Origin: Lycium barbarum
Taxonomy: Eukaryota; Streptophyta; Magnoliopsida; Solanales; Solanaceae
NCBI RefSeq assembly: GCF_019175385.1
Contig: NC_083348.1
Coordinates: forward strand, 1,627,001 to 1,691,000
Direction of reading: 5' to 3'
DNA: 64,000 nt
This document shows, one piece after another, positions 45,227 to 57,055 of this stretch. A program made the position numbers and the translations under genes. The notes beneath the pieces were generated by a model. The model did not search any database. It saw only the letters and a list, made by a program, of their open reading frames with translations, and was not told where the DNA came from. Within the stretch, counting starts at the first letter, position 1, and the number at the start of each line of letters is the position of its first letter.

Positions 45227-45992
45227 TTTCTAGATTTTAAGTATGACGACCCCCCTTCATTTTTAATCATTTCAAAAATAACCCCAAGTTCAAGAAGACT
45301 CTAGAGACCTCTCCAAACATATTCCAAGTCTAAATCAGAGATCAAAGTGGGGATCAAATTGCTTAGGTTTTCAAAGAGAGGCTTAAACTTATCTCTTCTT
45401 CTTGTAAAAGATTTGAAGGGTATTTAAGGTGAAGTGACTTTAGAATTGAAGTTTTCTTGAATATTGAGGTATGATTTCATCTTAGTTTCTTGTTTATGAT
45501 TTTAATTGGTAATTAGGTTAAGATTTGAGGAGAAGAAATTGGAGGAAAAGTTCAAATATGAATTTGATGATATTTTGAGTTGTGAATTAATTGGAGCTAT
45601 AATTATTAGCATGTTTTGGGCATAATCTTGTTATGAGGGATAATAATGATGTTAAGGAAGTGTCATATACAAGTGTATAAGGGATTGTGTTGAAGTCGTT
45701 GTTATGGATTGATTATGAAAAGAAGTGGGATTGAATTGAGTATAATTTGAGTGTAATATTTTCATTATGGTATTGTAGATATTTTTATTATGGTTTTAGG
45801 AGTTGTTTTGGAGTTGTAAGAAGTAGAAGATATAAGGGAAATGTTACCCAATTTTCGCTAGCTCATTTATTAGTTGGGGAAGGTGACGGCGTTATACACG
45901 CACTACCACCTGATCAACTGGTCATATGATGATGCCCACAGAAACCGATACGATACGATGGGATGCCCACAGGGGCTTGATAGGAATTTATA

Positions 45993-45994
<2 letters not shown>

Positions 45995-46071
<77 letters not shown>
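45995..46071 (+). repeat. (TA)n microsatellite, about 38 units
   Basis: Uninterrupted TA dinucleotides in the 5' LTR. The open frames across it are low-complexity artefacts. Confidence 0.95.
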
Positions 46072-46074
<3 letters not shown>

Positions 46075-46246
46075 CTTATGCATGCAAGCTCAGTATTTAC
46101 GCATATCATTAGCCCTTAGAGGCAGTTCAGATGCAAAGTAATTATATACATGATTTACTCACAGGGATAGTTCAGACATACATGTTACTTTCATTTACCC
46201 CATGGTTTCTTATGTCTTTCTTATGTTACTTTCATGCCTTACATAC

Positions 46247-46267
46247 TCAGTACTTTGTCCGTACTGA
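46247..46267 (+). other. Conserved LTR hairpin, copy 3
   Basis: TCAGTAC-tttgtcc-GTACTGA, perfect 7-bp stem, identical in the 3' LTR at 63457. Confidence 0.7.
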
Positions 46268-47188
46268 CGTCCTTTTGTTTGTAGACATTGAGTTCATGCC
46301 CGCAGGTAGACAGCGAGACCGTACAGATCCTTAGGCTGCCATCTCAGCGTCGGTACAAGAACACTCCACTTGTTCCGGAGTTGCAGTTCAGCGTGGTATG
46401 ATTCTTTTGTGTATATATATGGTCATTGTCGGGTCCTGTCTCATCCTTATGACGTTATGCATTCCAGTAGAGGCTCATAGATAGATATGTATAGTTAGAA
46501 GTTCTATGAACCCCTCGGTCTAGATTTTGTTATATCATTTGATAGCCTTATCGGCTTACGTACGGGCACAGTTTGATGATGTACATATATATCTACATAT
46601 CTTTTCGGCATGTGCCCCTTCCAGTTATGATACTTGTGAGTTAGCTTTATGGCCCACTCAGATATAACTATAAGATGTACGTTTTGAGGTGATTGGTAGA
46701 TTATTTTCGGGTGCCTGTCATGGCCGTCTGATTGGGTCGTGACAAAAGTTGTCACACCCTAATCTTACTTAGGGTGTGATGGGCACCCGACCCCATATTC
46801 AGAGCCGAGCGAACCCGCTGACCCTTATTACACACATACTCGCTTGGACTTCTAACTTAAATTAAATGAAATACATAATAAGAGCTTTCAGAAATATTCT
46901 TTTCATTATTCTCAAATCAAACAAAATCTGTAATCATATGAAACTTATCACATAACACAGAATGACACATCGGCTGATAGAGCCGCTTCCGAAACTGACA
47001 TTCTATACCCACGACTCTGTCTGCAAAGTCTCTAACTTCAACCAAGACATCATGGCATAATACTCAGACCCGGCAACTCTCCAGGGGCAAATGGAGCTTG
47101 CCAACTTCGCTGGAACATCTTCTATAATAGCTTCTACTCATCTGGGTGTACCTGCGCGGCATGAAACGCAGCCCCCGAAGAAAGGGGT

Positions 47189-47209
47189 TCAGTACGAACA
47201 ATGTACTGA
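47189..47209 (-). other. Conserved LTR hairpin, copy 4 (minus)
   Basis: TCAGTAC-gaacaat-GTACTGA, perfect 7-bp stem. The loop differs from other copies. Confidence 0.7.
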
Positions 47210-47279
47210 GTATGTAAGGCATGAATAGTAATATAGTAAGAGATGTAATTACGAATAATAACAGAATGGAGATATAGAG

Positions 47280-47443
47280 CATATCATGTGGTAAAAGAGT
47301 AACCTGTACATCTGAGTGCCCTTTTAGGCGGGTACCATGCATGCTTAGTGCTGCGGATCGTGCTGCACGATCCGCAACACTAAGCATGCATGGTACCCGC
47401 CTAAAAGGGCACTCAGATGTACAGGTTACTCTTTTACCCCATG

Positions 47444-47448
<5 letters not shown>
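47280..47448. repeat. 83-bp near-perfect inverted duplication
   Basis: The left arm 47280-47362 and right arm 47366-47448 are reverse complements with two mismatches and a 3-nt spacer (ctg). The duplicated piece is LTR sequence (tgtacaggttactcttttacc). A (TA)n tract starts at the outer end of the right arm. Confidence 0.95.

Positions 47449-47503
<55 letters not shown>
47447..47503 (+). repeat. (TA)n microsatellite
   Basis: About 28 TA units directly after the inverted duplication. Confidence 0.95.
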
Positions 47504-47505
<2 letters not shown>

Positions 47506-47626
47506 TATTTTACTTTCTTTGAAAACATTTCTTTTTCATATATATGGAAAATAGAACATATCATATTGCCGAGGCGTCAGCTCCGATCCGTTTAGCCACA
47601 TATATCCCGCGTCCGGGACGATATTA

Positions 47627-47830
47627 ACCGATGTGGGATTTGCCTGAACCAATGTGGGATTTGCCTAAACCAATATGGGATTCGCCTGAACCAGTGTGGG
47701 ATTTGCCTAAGGCAAGTCTTACACTCACCCCCCACTTTGGGACTCAGCGTTCTTGCTGAGGTTTGCCCCACCATTGGGTTTTGCCCACCACTGGGTTTGC
47801 CCCACCACCGGCTCTGATACCAACTGATCA
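47627..47830 (-). mobile_element. TRIM-like fragment: four 21-bp repeats, internal region, primer site
   Basis: On the minus strand: 'ggtatcagagccggtggtgg' (Met-tRNA primer-site type), internal 'ctcagc..gaacgctgagtcccaaa' and 'ggggggtgag', then TGTAAGACTTGCC starts an LTR that carries four 21-bp repeats (47627-47710) of 'aggcaaatcccacat.ggtt'. The LTR stops there; the rest and the second LTR are missing. It interrupts the solo LTR sequence, which resumes at 'cccggacgcgggata'. Confidence 0.75.
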
Positions 47831-49957
47831 GGTGGATATGCGTCTATAGCGCCTCACCTTTTCCCATATACTTATACATATATCATGTTCATGTATCATA
47901 TACATATATCATATAAGCAGCATGCAGGAGAGCTCAAAGAATGTTATGTCTCTATCAGAGTGACGTAAGGTCAGTAACCTCCGAATATATTATGGAAGAC
48001 TCGATGGACAAGTATACTTACCGACACCTGAAGGCTCAGAATCAAGTTTCGGGTCAATCCGATTCAGTATGAGAAAGTTATGAGCGTTTGAAGTACAGAA
48101 CCTTCTAAAAGCTTTTCAGAAGCTATTTTTGGAAAATCAAAGCAACAATCATATCAAGTACCTTTCGGATATCGTTATGGATCAAATCAAATAGAGCTTT
48201 TGGAACCATATGTACATATCAAAATATATCAAAGACTCAATGGAATAATCGAATGTGCTAGCATTTGAAAAATCAAAACTTTAGTCATATCAATTATCTT
48301 TCGAATGCCATTCGGAAACATATCAAATAGATCTTCGGACATCATAGATACGCATCAAAACCATATGAATTAGCTTATGGAAGTCAAGAATATTAGCCAT
48401 CCTAGTGGCTCTAAGAATAGTAATTTCTTTGAAATCATACATATACGTTGCCTGCTCGTTTCATAAGGATCATGCCAAAAGAAAGAAAGGGTAAGCCTTA
48501 CATACCTGCTCCACGTCCTATTAGCTATGCTTAATTGTCCAAGCTCGTTATCGCTAGTCTACATTCAAGAAGATTTACATAATCATTAGATTCATCGTCA
48601 CACACACTTGTCTTAATCTTTCAAATAAATCCGCTTATGATCTGCCGAAATTTCGGCAACATCTCCCCTGTAAATACACCATCCCCGAGAATCTAACTCG
48701 GCCAAATCATCAATCAACAATCCGACAATTCAACTCGGCCAAATTATCAACAACAATACCAACAATCATGCCAACAACATCAACAATTAATTCAAGACGC
48801 ATTCTAACATTAACAACCTTTGTCATACAATTCAACGACATTTCATTTATATTCAATTCAATTCACATAACATTCAAAACGACCCAATCAACATACTACT
48901 TCACCCGAAACCTTCCAAATTCAACAAGAACAATAACAACCTACTTCCTTCTTTCAAATTCAATCACAACAACCCAACTTACAATCTTCTAACACATGTC
49001 TCACTTCCAAATTCATGAATTATATTTACAACCTACACATTAGCAATATCATTCCTACAAATATAAGAAACCATACTAATGTCACACTAACTTCTTCCAT
49101 AATCCACAAACAATCACAACTTCATTTTCGACCATTAAATCCTCATTTTACATCATAGAATCTACCACAACAACAATCAAACTATAAAATCAATTCATCA
49201 CATTCTACCAACATGGCTCTACTCGGCCACAACCCATATACACATATTTCATGAATTTCATCCATTTCTACATACTATAACATGCACAAATCACCCCTAA
49301 CACATGTGAAAGAAGATTGAATACATACCTTCTTCACTTTACTCTTCATTCGGCTAGGCTTATGAATTGCCCAAATGAATGCTTTGCTTGTTCCAACAAC
49401 TACTCCATGTTAATAAGGGCCTTCCATTTAGTAGAACAGCTACAAGAAATAATTTTTCTTGATCAATTTCCATGGCCTCAATTTTTTTGAGCCATGGCCG
49501 AACACTACTGTACCTCTTTTTTTTTTTCCAATGTTCTAGAGTCAAAATGACGAGTTGCCCTTATTTTGGTCATCAATTATATATATATATATATATGGCT
49601 CTACCAACACAAGGTGGACACATGTCCCCTTCTTCCTTTTTCTTGAACTTTCTCAAAAATAAACAAAGAAGACTAATTGTCTTCTTATGTAAGCTTTAGT
49701 CCACACATATATATAATTAGTCCCCATTAAAATAAAAATATGGACATATACCTATATGCCACACGGCCAACATGGCCCCTTCAAGAACCTTCTTGAATAT
49801 TTTGTGAAATTCCCATTTTGCCCCTAGCTTTTCACAATATTACCATACTAATAAACGACTTGTTCATTAAAATAATTTTGGAAAATAGTCTTGCCCTTAA
49901 CTTACCACGACTTCCTTTAAATATCCGAATGTACGAAATACGGGATATAACAAAAGT

Positions 49958-49968
49958 GGTATCAGAGC
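49958..49968 (+). other. Tekay-B primer-binding site (split from its LTR)
   Basis: 'ggtatcagagc' preceded by the TSD copy aaagt. With the copy at 46745 the site originally followed the LTR end directly. Met-tRNA type. Confidence 0.85.
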
Positions 49969-50158
49969 AGTTCATTCTAGGGCTTTCTATAAGCTGTGTA
50001 TAGTAGTGTCTTGTTTATGGTTATACAGTGCACTAAACTTATAAGTAAGAGCCTGCAGGTCATTTGGGAAGATTGACCTTTCTTTTTCATCTTAGATCGT
50101 GCAATAGGGCTATGTTATAAGGGTTTCCTTTTCCTAACTGTGCGCTATGATTTCAGTA

Positions 50159-51362
50159 ATGCCTGTGACAAGGAAAGCATCAGTCGCTCAGAAGGGAAAG
50201 TCAGTGGCGGGTAGGAGAATTGGACCGGTACCGCCTATAGATGTTAAGAAGGGCGAGTCCCAGAATGATGTTCCAGACCTCTCATAATCCACCCGCTCCA
50301 GAGAAGTACAGAAGAGCCTTAGCTTCAGCTTCAGTGCCCCCAGTTACTCCCCCTGATGCTTTGGGTCAGAAGATGCGAGAGGCCATTCAATTGTTGACTC
50401 AGTTAGTGGCTGCTCAGCCTTAGCGACGGGGTACCGGTCATGGTGATAGGACTGTTAGTGCTAGGGTTAGGGATTTTATAAATTTAGACCCTTTAGAATT
50501 CTTTGGGTCGAAATCCAGACAAGGACCCATTAAATTTTCTAGATGGAATACTAAAGACATTGCAGGTGATGCATGCTTCAGATATAGAGTCAATAGAGTT
50601 GGCTTCTTACAAATTACGGGATGTTGTTATTCATTGGTATGATACTTGGATGTCTTCTAGAGCTGTTAACGCACCCCCACCTGTATGGCAAGAGTTTACA
50701 GATGTTTTTTCTCCGACATTATTTACAACCATAGGTTAGACGGGCCCAAGCTGATAAGTTCCTGAACCTCAGACAGGGAAGTATGAGTGTTCGTGAGTGC
50801 AGCATTCGTTTTAATTCTTTGGCTAGATATGCTCCAGCTATAGTAGCTGAGATGGAGGATCGTGTTTATCGATTTGTGAGTGGATTGGGGACACACTTGA
50901 TTAATGATTCCATGACAACCTCACTACAGACAAGTATGGACATTTCCCGCATTCAGGTGCACGCTTAGAATCTTGAGGAGCGCGAGCAGCAGCGGAGGGT
51001 TAGCGTGAGTATGATAGGGGTCAGAGTAAGAGGGTCAGATCTTCGAGATTTGCTAAGTGAATCCAGAGGAGGTCTGAGGCAGCAGTTTTCTAGGCGCTCA
51101 GCCTATTCAGCAGCTAGTGTGCCTCCATAATTTCCAAGACCCCGGTTGGATAGACCCACTCAGCTCAGAGTTCCAGTGTTTCCAGTTCCCAGATCAGGAG
51201 TGGTTGCAGTCAAATAAGGCCAACCTTACTGCAATACACCCAGTGCGGTAAGTTACATTCTAGACAATCTCGTTTGGGTTTAAATGTTTGTTATACTTGT
51301 GGTCGGCTAGGCCACATTATGCGAGATTGTCCTGTGAGAGTTGATGGAGGCATAATTTAGCC
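50159..51362 (+). pseudogene. gag: Tekay-B gag (broken)
   Basis: It starts MPVTRKASVAQKGKSV at 50159. Conserved parts are LQVMHASDIESIELASYKLR and HWYDTWMSSRAVNAPP (50560-50690), VRECSIRFNSLARYAP (50787) and the zinc knuckle CYTCGRLGHIMRDC at about 51288-51329. Stops lie near 50284, 50421, 50737 and 50967. Particle protein of the Tekay lineage. Confidence 0.85.
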
Positions 51363-51369
51363 GACGGGG

Positions 51370-54301
51370 GTCTACAACGGGATATTTGACATTTGTACGC
51401 CCTCTTAGGCAGAATCCTCAAACACCAGTCGGTCGTGGTAGGATAGAGGTAGAGTGCCTAGTTCGAGCAGTCCTTAGAACCGCATCTATGCATTGGGTGG
51501 TCGATAAGATCTCGAGTCTTCGCCCGATATTGTTATAGGTGTACTAACGGTATGTTCTCATGATTTATATGCATTGATTGATTAAATTTCTACATTGTTG
51601 TATGTTACTCCGTTCATTGCTAATCAGTTTGGGGTAAAAGCCGAGTCAATTAAACCTTTTGAGGTGTCTACACCCATCGACAACCTAGTGATAGCTAGAT
51701 GAGTATATAAAAATTGTGTGGTTATAATCTGTGATCGACATACTGTGGCTGATCTGATTGAGTTAGATATGATTGATTTTGATGTTATTATTGGAATGGA
51801 CAAGTTAGCTTCTTGTTATGCTAATGTTGATTGTAGAACGAAGATGGTTCGATTTCAATTTTCAGGAGAGACAATTCTAGAATGGAAGGGTAGTACAACA
51901 TCGCTAAGGGGTAGGTTTATTTTCTATCTCAAGTCAAGGAAGATGATTGCTAAAGGTTGTATTTATCATTTAGTCCGAGTTCAAAATACAGAAGCAAAGC
52001 CACTAACCCTTCAGTCTATTTTGGTGGTTAATGAGTTTCTAGATGTATTTTCGGATGAGCTTCTAGGTCTTCCGCCAGAGCGAGAGATTGACTTTGCTAA
52101 CGATGTGTTACTTAGTTACTAAGCCAATATCTATTCCTCCTTATAGAATGGCACCTGCTGAATTAAGAGAGTTGAAGGAGCAACTAAAGGATTTGCTTGA
52201 GAAAGGCTTTATCAGGCCTAGTTCGTTGCCGTGGGGAGCACTTGTGTTGTTTGTAAGAAAGAAAAATGGATCGTTACAGATGTGTATTGACTATAGGCAG
52301 TTGAATAAGGTAACAATAAAGAACAAATATCCACTTCCAAGAATTAATGATTTATTTGATCAGTTGCAGGCTGCTAAATGGTTCTCGAAGATAGATTTGA
52401 GATCAGGGTATCACCAGGTAAGGGTCAGACAGAAGGATATTCCAAGGACTGCCTTCAGAACTACATATGGTCATTTCAAATTTTGGGTAATGTTGTTTGG
52501 GCTAATGAATGCATCAGCGACATTTATGGATTTAATGAATAGTGTATTCAGACCTTCCTTAGATCTATTCGTGATTGTGTTTATCGATATTATACTAGTA
52601 TACTCTCGAACAGAGGCAGAGCATGCATATCATTTACGTGTTGTCCTTAGAATTCTCCAAAATCAGAAGTTGTATGCAAAGTTGTCTAAATGTGAGTGCT
52701 GGTTAAACTCTGTGACTTTTCTGGGGCGTATTATTTTAGCCGATGATATCCAGGTGGATATGCAGAAGATTGAAGCACTAAAGACTTGGCTGGGACGTAC
52801 AACACCCGCAGAAGTTCGTAGTTTTCTAGGCTTGGCAGGTTATTATAGAAGATTTGTATAGAGTTTCTCTTCCATTTCTGCACCACTGACAAAGTTGACT
52901 CAGTAACTAGATAAGTTCCAGTGGACGGATGCTTATGAGCAAAGTTTTCAGAAGTTAAAGAACAGATTAACCTTGGCCCCGGTTCTGACACTTTCGAAGG
53001 GATTTGAGGGCTATGTCATTTATTGTGATACTTCAGGTGTTGGGCTAGGTTGTGTGTTAATGCAGCACGATAGAGTTATAGCTTATACTTCAAGGCCGCT
53101 AAGGAATCGTGAAAAGAATTATCCAACACATGATCTAGAGTTAGTCGCGGTTATCTATGCATTGAAGATGTGGAGGCATTACTTGTATGGTGTTCATGTT
53201 GATATTTATACAGACTATAACAGTCTTTAGTATATTTTCAAGCAAAAAGAGTTGAATTTGCATCAAATGCGATGGTTAGAGTTATTAAAACATTATGATG
53301 TCAACATCTTGTAACATCTGGGAAAAGCGAACGTAGTAGCTGATAGACTTAGCCGTAAATCCATGGGTAGCTTATGTGATGTTTATCCAGAGAAAATGGA
53401 GTTAGTTCGTAAGCTTCAGCAGTTAGCTAGCCTAAGAGTTCGGCTATTGGACTCAAGCGATATAGGAGTTACTATTTAGGATTCGGTAGTTTCGTCTCTA
53501 ATAGTTAAAGTTAAGGAGCACCAATATGAGGATCATATGTTGGTTCATTATAGAGATACAACCCTTCAAAAGAAGAAGTCACCATTTGAGATTTCTGGAG
53601 ATGGAATTCTCAAATATCGAGGTAGACTGTGTGTTCCTGATGTTGCAGGATTACATGGTCAGATTTTGGGAGAGACTCATTACTCCCGTTATTCTATTCA
53701 TCTAGGGACAACAAAGATGTATCATGATATTAAGGAAGTTTATTGGTGGGAGAGAATGAAGAAAGATATAACAGAGTTCGTAGCCCAATATCCTATCTGT
53801 CAACAGGTGAAGATTGAGCATTAGAAGCCCAATGGATTATAGCAAGCTATTGGGATTTCGACATGGAAATGGAAGTAATTAATATGGATTTAATCATAAG
53901 CTTAGCCCGTTCTCAGCGTAAGTTTGATTCCATATGGGTAATTGTTGATAGACTTACAAGATCCGCCCATTTTCTGCCAGTCAGGACTACTTACTCAGCT
54001 GAGGATTATGTGAAGTTGTACCTTAATAAGATAGTCTGACTCCATGGTGTTCCAGTATCCATCATCGTCGATAGGGGTGCGCAGTTTACAACTAACTTTT
54101 GGAAGTCTTTTCGAAAGATTTTAGGGACTCAGGTGAGTCTTAGCACAACATTTCATCCCCAGGCGAATGGGCAAGCTGAGCATACGATTCAAACTCTTGA
54201 GCATATGCTAAGAGCATGTGTGATGGATTTTGGAGGTAGATGGGATGATCATCTGTTACCTATTGAGTTTGCTTATAATAATAGTTATCATACTAGTATT
54301 C
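51370..54301 (+). pseudogene. pol: Tekay-B pol: protease, RT, RNase H, integrase (broken)
   Basis: The protease region (51560-51900) has lost its D-S-G triplet: after the Asp comes a stop (near 51580). RT (52088-52860) is one 257-codon frame with [35 protein letters not shown] and [10 protein letters not shown], where the second catalytic Asp is Ile. RNase H (52985-53370): [21 protein letters not shown]. Integrase: zinc region HYSRYSIHLGTTKMYHDI and YPICQQVK (first Cys changed to Tyr), core VIVDRLTRSAHFLPV, DRGAQFTTNFW and HPQANGQAE. It breaks at 54301 within NNSYHTSI and resumes at 56504 and 59171. Confidence 0.85.
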
Positions 54302-56503
54302 TGTCATGACCCAACCCGCCATGACTGGCACCTAACTAAATCCTAGTGGCGAACCAACACACAAGATCTCTATTCATTCGGGTCTGATTTTATATTAAGC
54401 AAGTCAAACGATTATACTCATTCATGCATCAATTAAACTGGACAAGTCATGCCATAAAATATTAAAACAAGTGCAGAAGTCTAACTGTTACAAATTCCCC
54501 AAAATTCAAAAGTCATCGTACAGGACTCTAAACCTAAACACGTCTAAGAACTGAAATCTATCTAATGAATATCCATAATGTCTAGAAAAAGAAAAGACAT
54601 CATAAGTAGAAGATCCTCAGGCGGCCTGGCATAATAAGGAGCTCACCCCAAAATCTGTCAGCAAATATCCTCCACGCTAGATGTGAGGACGAGTAGCATC
54701 TCTATATCAAAATCTGCACTCAAAGAATGCAACAAGGTAGTATCAGTACAAACATTATGTACCAGTAAGCATCATAGGCCGACTAAGATTAGTATCATGC
54801 ATATCTTATGAAATCATTAAAATCAACAAGCCAGTAGATCATACACGAATATCAATACATCACAACAAGTCAAACACAGACAAACACAACAAATCACTGA
54901 ATTTCCAAGAATCACAAACACGTAAAATACAACAGAGATAAAGTACACTATACCCCCACTCGCTGTACACACAAACTATCTGATGTCATAGCTCGGTAGT
55001 CAAGACTTGTAGGGAACCCATAGTGTCCATGTACCACTCATTCCGGAACACTCCTCGGACCCGAGCACAACCGTCGCTCCGGAACGAACCTCAGACGCGG
55101 GATATAGCCATAAACCTCTCGTTTTCAGAACTAATCTCAGACCATGAGCCCATAAGCTTGGCCACATATGTGCCTTGTTATACCTTTTACAGAACAGTGT
55201 TTCTTATCTTCTCATTATCTATATTCACCTCATCATTTCATGTCACAATACCCTCGAGAAGACTATATTAACTTCTCCTCACAATAACACCAGTGCTGAT
55301 TAAATCACACAGGAATAATGGCATGAAGCCTACACAACATTCAGTCACAACACATAAGAGCTCAACCATACAATATCATGTAATGAATACTAGACATGCT
55401 TTCTCCTAATGGAATCACAAACATATATTCAACTAACCAAAGTCTAACTCAAGTAAACCGTAACCTACCTCAAAGCAGAGCTGGAACAATGCAAGTCACT
55501 CTGCTACAACCTTTCATTTCCTCAAAGCCTCAGAACGCTTAAAGTCTAGAAATAGAGGCTCAATGAATCATAATACTCAATCACAAATTTCAATGCAAAA
55601 TACCCTTCCCTTACCCCATTCTAAGGGTTGGATGATTTTCTAGGTGATGAATAACCTATTTAGACCCTTAGCGATCATTAACCATCAGTTTATAGCCACA
55701 TTCTATCAATATTCCCGTTACAAGCAGTTTTCTATGGCAAGACATCATTTTTATAGAACCCTAGGTCTCCAATCACTTAGTTTATGTCTCTAGTTGTTCA
55801 ATTTATGACAAATAGCAACTAACCAACACATTTAGATGATAACTAGGCGATAATAATCATAACCCATCAAGTTTAGAAGTTTCATTAATATTATAGGGTT
55901 TCTAATTCAATTTCACCATTAAAGACCCATGAGGATGATTATAATCATGAACGGAAAAGGAATGATAGAATAGAAATAATGGAACTTACCTCAAAAGATT
56001 GTCTTGCCCTAGCTTGAAAATTCTCTCTAAGTGTTTGTTGGGAAGTGTATTGGGGTGTTATGAATGAGAAAATAAAACTAAGGCATTTAAAACCTGCATT
56101 CTGCCTCCCATCGACCACTGCGGCGGTCGCTATGCCGGTGTAGCGGTCCCCAACTTTATTGTCTGATCGCTCTGGCGGTCAGTTCACTGCTATAGGGGTA
56201 CCGCCATAGCGGTCCACCTTCCGCCACAGTGGCCACCAAAGGAATGGTTGGCCGCTGGAAGCGGTCAAGGCACCGCTACAGCGGTACCGCTGCAGCGGTA
56301 ATCCCACTGCTATAGCGGTCCATTTTGGGCAGTGAGGTCATTTTCTGTCCAGTTTTTCCCCTATCACCCCACATTTCATCCAAGGCCTTAAAACACAAAA
56401 CGAAACATGCATACATACAAACAGACGCCCTACGAATCCATCCGCGGCCTCGGAATTCCCAATGGAGTCCTAGATTTCCATAACGACCAGAAGGGTCGTT
56501 ACA
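54302..56503 (-). mobile_element. Solo LTR (minus) inside Tekay-B integrase, TSD tattc/tatcc
   Basis: It runs from TGTCATGACCC to GGGTCGTTACA, 2202 bp, with TSD 54297-54301 (tattc) and 56504-56508 (tatcc). Removing it joins NNSYHTSI to QMALYEALYGRK of integrase. It carries a degraded form of the conserved hairpin near 54743-54765 and a GCGGT palindrome cassette. Confidence 0.85.
56107..56332 (-). repeat. GCGGT palindrome cassette in the solo LTR
   Basis: About ten units of 'accgctNNagcggt' type, many palindromic, for example accgctacagcggt then accgctgcagcggt back to back near 56271-56298. The tract is far more GC-rich than its surroundings. It lies 170-400 bp from the LTR start, the same zone as the palindromes in Tekay-B LTRs. 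Confidence 0.85.
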
Positions 56504-56547
56504 TATCCAGATGGCCCTGTATGAAGCTTTATATGGACGAAAGTGTA
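56504..56547 (+). pseudogene. Tekay-B integrase, 15-codon remnant between insertions
   Basis: QMALYEALYGRKC is read between the solo LTR and the TRIM-like composite. It ends with gtgta, the TSD repeated at 59171. Confidence 0.85.
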
Positions 56548-56675
56548 CGATACAGCCCAGTCCACCGCATGTAGAAATTATCTGCTTTGGAGCCTTTGCC
56601 CCTCACGGTTTTTAAACGCGTCTACAAGGGAGAGGTATCTAAGCACTTATAAAGCACTCTTCGTTCTCCTTCCCA

Positions 56676-56738
56676 ACCGATGTGGGATTCGCCTAAACCG
56701 TTGTGCGATTCGCCTAAACCGATGTGCGATTCTCCTAA
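56676..56738 (-). repeat. Three 21-bp repeats of the TRIM LTR
   Basis: Three copies of 'aaccgatgtgggattcgcct' type (63 bp). Neighbouring LTR copies have one (56970-56990), two (59001-59042) or four (47627-47710). Confidence 0.9.
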
Positions 56739-57055
56739 GGCAAGCCTTACACTCACCCCTTTGGGACTCAGCATCCTCGCTGAGGTTTTCCCCACCATCG
56801 GGTTTGCCCCACCACCGGCCCGGCACCGACTCTGATACCAACTATAACAGCCCAGGCCACCACATGTAGGAATTGTCCGCTTTAGAGCCTTTGGCCCCCA
56901 CGGTTTTAAAACGCGTCTACAAGGGAGACGTATCTAAGAAATTATAAAGCACTCTTCGTTCTCCTCTCCAACTGATGTGGGATTCACCTAAGGCAAGCCT
57001 GAGGGGCAAAGGCTCCAAAGCGGACAATTTCTACATGCGGTGGCCTGGTGTTACA

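Larger units (their letters stand above)
44816..46744 (+). repeat. Tekay-B 5' LTR (with internal deletion)
   Basis: It starts TGTTATACCTTGTGG and ends GGGTCGTGACA. Compared with the 3' LTR it lacks about 425 bp (equivalent to about 60944-61367), the join being near 45872. It contains palindromes (45119-45226), a long (TA)n tract and the conserved hairpin. Confidence 0.85.
46750..49952 (-). mobile_element. Solo LTR (minus) inserted at the Tekay-B primer site, TSD aaagt
   Basis: It runs from TGTCACACCC to GGGATATAACA, 3203 bp. The TSD aaagt is at 46745-46749 and 49953-49957. Reverse-complemented, its end matches the solo LTR at 22899-25739 (gttcgctcggctct, gggtcgggtgcccatca), so the two are one family. 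Inside are an 83-bp inverted duplication, a (TA)n tract and a TRIM fragment. It separates the Tekay-B LTR from its primer site. Confidence 0.9.

Noticed and set aside
45874..46141. Open frames on both strands with long Tyr-Ile repeats
   Set aside because: They are translations of the (TA)n microsatellite in an LTR and have no coding features.
47064..47595. 166- and 84-codon open frames on opposite strands
   Set aside because: They run through the inverted duplication and a (TA)n tract; the matching peptides come from the inverted repeat, not from a gene.
48768..48992. 74-codon Thr/Asn-rich open frame
   Set aside because: It is a low-complexity translation of an A/C-rich part of a solo LTR.
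55023..55271. 82-codon plus-strand open frame
   Set aside because: It lies in a minus-oriented solo LTR over its repeat cassette.
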